From BD2-11 clade cluster bacterium bin43 (GTDB lineage: Bacteria; Gemmatimonadota; Gemmatimonadetes; Longimicrobiales; Gaopeijiaceae), in NCBI GenBank assembly GCA_002238605.1, contig MPMR01000001.1, positions 124,001 through 188,000 of the forward strand: a stretch of DNA of 64,000 bases. The letters are read 5' to 3'. This document shows positions 60,955 through 64,000 of this stretch, piece by piece; within the stretch, counting starts at the first letter, position 1; each line of letters begins with the position of its first letter. Position numbers and translations under genes: made by a program. The notes under the pieces were generated by a model. It was not told where the DNA came from. It worked only from the letters and a program-made list of their open reading frames with translations, and ran no database searches.

Positions 60955-62811
60955 TCAACCCCGCGCCGCGACCGCTTCCGGCGTGCGACGCCGCCCCGCC
61001 GACGACCCGCTCTGCATCTCGTAGAGCCGGCGGTAGAGCCCGCCCGCGCGCATGAGCTGGTCGTGGTCCCCGGCCTCCGCGATTCGGCCCCCGTCCAGCA
61101 CGAAGATCGCGCGCGCGCCCTGCACGGTGGACAGGCGGTGCGCGATCACGAAGACGGTGCGCCCCTCGCTGAGCCGGTCGAGGGCGCGCTGCACCCGGCG
61201 TTCCGACTCGGTGTCGAGCGAGCTGGTGGCCTCGTCGAGGATCAGGATCGGGGGATCGCGCAGGATGGCGCGCGCGATCGCCAGCCGCTGGCGCTGCCCG
61301 CCGGAAAGCTCGGCGCCGCGCTCGCCGACCATGGTATCGTAGCCCTCGGGCAGCGCTTCGATGAATTCGTGCGCGCCCGCCGCGCGCGCCGCCTCTTCCA
61401 CCTCCCTCGTTCCGGCCCCCGGCAACCCGTAGGCGATGTTGGCGCGCACGGTGTCGTGAAAAAGCACGGTCTCCTGCGAGACGATCCCCATCATCGCCCG
61501 CAGGCTGCGCAACCGGAAGCACCGGATGTCCGTGCCGTCGATCAGGATCCTCCCCGAGCTGACCTCGAAGAACCGGCTGAGCAGATCCACCAGGGTGCTC
61601 TTCCCGGCCCCGCTCGGGCCCACCACGGCCACCATGGTCCCGCGCTCGACCACGAGCGACACCTCCTCCAGCACGGGGCTTCCCTCACGGTAGCCGAATC
61701 CGACCCGGTCGAACACGATCTCGCCTTCGACGCCCGGGAACGGCAGCGCGTCCGGCCGGTCGCGGATGGCCGCGGGAGCGTCCAGGTATTCGAACAGCCT
61801 TCGGCCCCCGACCACCGCGGGCTGGATCATGGCGGGCAGTCTGCTCAAGTACTTGATCGGCCTGTAGAGCTTGGTGCTGAGCGCCACGAAGCCCATGAAC
61901 GCGGGCCCGGTGAGTTCACCCTGCACGAGCACCAGCCGGGTCCCGTACCAGAGGATGACGATGGTGCCGAGCGCGGCCACCATCTCGGTCACCGGAGCCG
62001 CCAAGGCGCGCATCCGCTCCGTGCGCAGGAAGGTGCTGAAGTAGTGTCCCGTCAGAGCATGGAAGCGGCCGCGTTCATAGTCTTCGGCCGCCGACCCCTT
62101 CACCAGGCGAATCCCCGAGAAGGTCTCCTGAATCCGCGCGTTCACCCCGGCGGCCAGATCGAGGACGCGCCCGTCCTCGCGCCGCAGCTTCTTCAGCATC
62201 GGCCCCCAGATGACCACCATGCCCGGAAGCACGGCAACCGAGAGCAGCGTCAGCGAGGGGGATACCGCAACCATGAGCGCCAGCACGGCGGCCACCTCGA
62301 AGACGGCCGAGATGCCCCGCATCAACTCGCGCGTGAACAGGGTCCGCACCAGTTCGACCTCGTGCGTCAGCCGCGAGACGATCTGCCCGATGCGCGTCCG
62401 CCCGAAAAACACCAGGTCGAGCTCGAGCAGATGATCGTGCACCTGGTCGCGCAGGTCGCGGGTCACTCCCTGCTCCACGCGCGCGGCGAGATAGGTCTTC
62501 AGGAAGTCGAAGACGTTCTTGACTGCGAAGACCGCGAGGATGAGCAGGATGAGCGCCTGCACCGCCTCCTGAGGTCCCGACGCGCCGGCGACGAAGCGGC
62601 CCGCGGTGGCGTCCAGCAGCCGGCCCAGCATCCCCTCGCCGACCCCGCTCGAGGCGCCCGCCTCCGGGGTCATCAGGACGCTCAGGAACGGGATCAGGAG
62701 CACCATCGAGAAGGCGTCGAAGGCGGCGAACAGTACGCTCGCGGCCATCGCCCCCAGGAACACCGCGACGTAGGGCCTCAGATACCGCAGGATGCGGAGA
62801 TACAGCCTCAA
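60955..62811 (-). CDS. MsbA-like ABC exporter (fused membrane and ATPase domains)
   Basis: 618 residues from a TTG at 62811 (TTGA overlap with the upstream stop). Six transmembrane helices in the first 330 residues. The ATP-binding domain is intact: Walker A GPSGAGKSTLVDLL, Q-loop GIVSQETVLFHD, signature ELSGGQRQRLAIARAI and Walker B ILILDEATSSLDTESE, then the H-loop VIAHRLST. A half-size exporter that works as a homodimer. The neighbouring acyltransferase and GT2 genes suggest a lipid or glycolipid flippase such as MsbA, but drug or peptide export cannot be excluded. Confidence 0.92.
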   Translation of the reverse strand: MRLYLRILRYLRPYVAVFLGAMAASVLFAAFDAFSMVLLIPFLSVLMTPEAGASSGVGEGMLGRLLDATAGRFVAGASGPQEAVQALILLILAVFAVKNVFDFLKTYLAARVEQGVTRDLRDQVHDHLLELDLVFFGRTRIGQIVSRLTHEVELVRTLFTRELMRGISAVFEVAAVLALMVAVSPSLTLLSVAVLPGMVVIWGPMLKKLRREDGRVLDLAAGVNARIQETFSGIRLVKGSAAEDYERGRFHALTGHYFSTFLRTERMRALAAPVTEMVAALGTIVILWYGTRLVLVQGELTGPAFMGFVALSTKLYRPIKYLSRLPAMIQPAVVGGRRLFEYLDAPAAIRDRPDALPFPGVEGEIVFDRVGFGYREGSPVLEEVSLVVERGTMVAVVGPSGAGKSTLVDLLSRFFEVSSGRILIDGTDIRCFRLRSLRAMMGIVSQETVLFHDTVRANIAYGLPGAGTREVEEAARAAGAHEFIEALPEGYDTMVGERGAELSGGQRQRLAIARAILRDPPILILDEATSSLDTESERRVQRALDRLSEGRTVFVIAHRLSTVQGARAIFVLDGGRIAEAGDHDQLMRAGGLYRRLYEMQSGSSAGRRRTPEAVAARG

Positions 62812-64000
62812 TCCAGCGTGCTCCGGCCTCGAGGCTGCAGGCGCGCGACCGGTACGATCATCTCCTCCGGCGAGATGCCGCCGTGCAGGAACGACCCGCG
62901 GTAGCGTGACTGGTATTCCCGCAGCTTCGTGGGATACACCATGAAGTAGTCATCCCGGGCGACGACATAGGTCGTTCCCATCCGCCCCCCGGGCAGCCGC
63001 AGGTCGCGGGCCCGTTTGCTGCTGAAGACGGTGGACCTGCTCGCCGTCCGCAGATCCACCCCGAACTTGTAGCGCAGATTGGTGGTGGCGTCCTTGCGGG
63101 CGTAGATGGTGGTCGGCCGGTTGCAGTGGATCGAGCCGTGATCGGTGGTGAGCACCACGGGGTAGCCCGCCGTCGCCGCTTCCTTCAGAACCTGAAAGGC
63201 GGTAGAGCGTTCGAACCAGGCACGCGTCAGGTTGCGCAGCGCGACTTCGTCCCTGGCCACCTCCATGAGCACCGGCGATTCGCTGCGTCCGTGCGTCATC
63301 AGGTCCACGAAGTTGAACACCAGCGCCACCAGCGAGCCTTCGGTGCTCACGGCCGAGCGGAAGCGCGCCCGCACCTGGTCGCCCTCCCGGTCGGTGAAGA
63401 TCTTCTCGTAGTGCAGCGGCACGTCGCGACCGGTCAGCCGCCAGAGTTGAGCGGCCAGCAACTCGTCCTCGAAGGCGTTCAGGCTCCCTTCGTCGTCGGA
63501 CGCATCCCACCAGCCGGGGCGGAGCCGGGCGATTTCGTCGGGGAACAGTCCGCCGAAGATGGCGTTGCGGGCGTATGGCGTGGCGGTGGGCAGGATCGAG
63601 TAATAGAGCTTCTCTTCGATCTCGAACATGGGGGACAGCAGCGGCGCGATGACGCGCCACTGGTCGAGCCTCATGCAGTCGAGGATCACGAAGACGACGG
63701 GATCGGTGCCCAGCAGTGGCGCCACGTGCTTCCTGACGATGTCGGTCGACAGCTCGGGCCGGCCGGATCCCGGGCCATCCACCCAGCGCGGGTAGTTTCG
63801 GGTGATCCACAGGCCGAAGTCGTGGCGCAGTTCAGCCATGATCCCGTTGACGGAATCCAGCAGACCGGTCTCTCCGGCCTGATCCAGACGGATGTGCCAG
63901 TCCACGAGCTCCGCATACAGGGAAGCGAACCGCTCATGGGTGCGGACCTCCGCGCGCAGTGCCGAGAGTTGCCCGAAACGCGCCGCGAAATCGCGCGCCA
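62808..64000 (-). CDS. PorX-like PglZ-domain response regulator (N-terminus beyond window)
   Basis: The open frame runs off the window edge at 64000. 397 codons are present, and GTG at 63905 is not the true start because protein-like sequence (LSALRAEVRTHERFASLY) continues upstream of it. The sequence matches PorX-type proteins: VVFVILDCMRLDQWRVIAPL, SILPTATPYARNAIFGGLFP, VVLTTDHGSIHCNRP and GSFLHGGISPEEMIVP, which hold the PglZ/alkaline-phosphatase-superfamily motifs. PorX has an N-terminal receiver domain, so that part is expected outside the window. In Bacteroidota PorX controls type IX secretion. Here the adjacent MsbA-like and acyltransferase genes suggest control of envelope biogenesis. 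The stop overlaps the exporter start. Confidence 0.85.
   Translation of the reverse strand, partial: ARDFAARFGQLSALRAEVRTHERFASLYAELVDWHIRLDQAGETGLLDSVNGIMAELRHDFGLWITRNYPRWVDGPGSGRPELSTDIVRKHVAPLLGTDPVVFVILDCMRLDQWRVIAPLLSPMFEIEEKLYYSILPTATPYARNAIFGGLFPDEIARLRPGWWDASDDEGSLNAFEDELLAAQLWRLTGRDVPLHYEKIFTDREGDQVRARFRSAVSTEGSLVALVFNFVDLMTHGRSESPVLMEVARDEVALRNLTRAWFERSTAFQVLKEAATAGYPVVLTTDHGSIHCNRPTTIYARKDATTNLRYKFGVDLRTASRSTVFSSKRARDLRLPGGRMGTTYVVARDDYFMVYPTKLREYQSRYRGSFLHGGISPEEMIVPVARLQPRGRSTLD

Noticed and set aside
60325-62904. 859-residue plus-strand open frame opposite the acyltransferase and exporter
   Set aside because: Shadow frame of high-GC genes; composition is His/Arg/Pro-rich with no conserved motif, while the minus strand encodes intact enzymes.

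Overview
The window is a GC-rich bacterial chromosome segment packed with ordinary housekeeping and metabolic genes. A defence-type accessory island lies at about 19.8-31 kb. The gene set (prolyl oligopeptidase, sodium/solute symporter, B12-riboswitch TonB receptor, RDD-SpoIIM with MoxR/DUF58/DUF4350/DUF4129, a PorX-like PglZ protein, short S21) points to a Gram-negative member of the FCB side of Bacteria. Gemmatimonadota is the best guess, inferred from gene content and base composition only. No rRNA or tRNA gene was recognised.

Layout. 1-8.6 kb: a kinase-like/M23/aminotransferase fusion (cut by the window edge), an Ig-like/alpha-beta hydrolase lipoprotein, a lactate-permease-family transporter, an amidohydrolase lipoprotein and a GNAT-like protein. 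8.7-12.75 kb: a cobalamin riboswitch followed by a BtuB-like receptor, a DUF6580-like membrane protein and a signal-less BtuF-like protein, which look like one B12 uptake unit. 12.8-19.1 kb (minus): SDR, S9 peptidase, two small envelope proteins and a symporter. 19.3-19.8 kb: small unknown genes, one probably frameshifted.

19.86-27.5 kb (minus): a tightly coupled type I restriction-modification operon, hsdM - Cys-rich gene - hsdS - DUF433 - DUF5615 - hsdR. Two plus-strand genes follow, a Ser/Thr kinase with a novel C-terminus and a HEPN (AbiU2-like) protein. Each is followed by a copy of a gap-free 115-bp repeat. The 3' half of the repeat folds into a 52-nt hairpin, and its two copies differ by compensatory base pairs. 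This repeat pair and the genes it brackets are the best candidate for an undescribed system here. A TipA-like MerR regulator follows, with a near-ideal palindromic promoter and a 13-G tract that breaks its frame.

31.9-40.4 kb: a replication/repair block (recF-dciA-PHP-gyrB on minus, ssb and rpsU on plus) plus an enoyl-CoA hydratase. 40.5-45.6 kb (minus): 3-hydroxyacyl-CoA dehydrogenase, thiolase, an isopropylmalate-dehydrogenase-family enzyme, a zinc-ribbon protein and a TPR protein. 46-50.2 kb (plus): hydantoinase-B-type ATP-independent subunit, a small unknown and a TolB-like/TPR membrane protein. 50.3-57.3 kb: the MoxR-DUF58 cluster convergent with an RDD-SpoIIM fusion. 57.3-58 kb: a VapBC-type pair. 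58.3-64 kb (minus): a PorX-like regulator (cut by the window edge), an MsbA-like ABC transporter, an LpxL-like acyltransferase, a GT2 glycosyltransferase and a DUF3108 protein, which together suggest an envelope-lipid operon.
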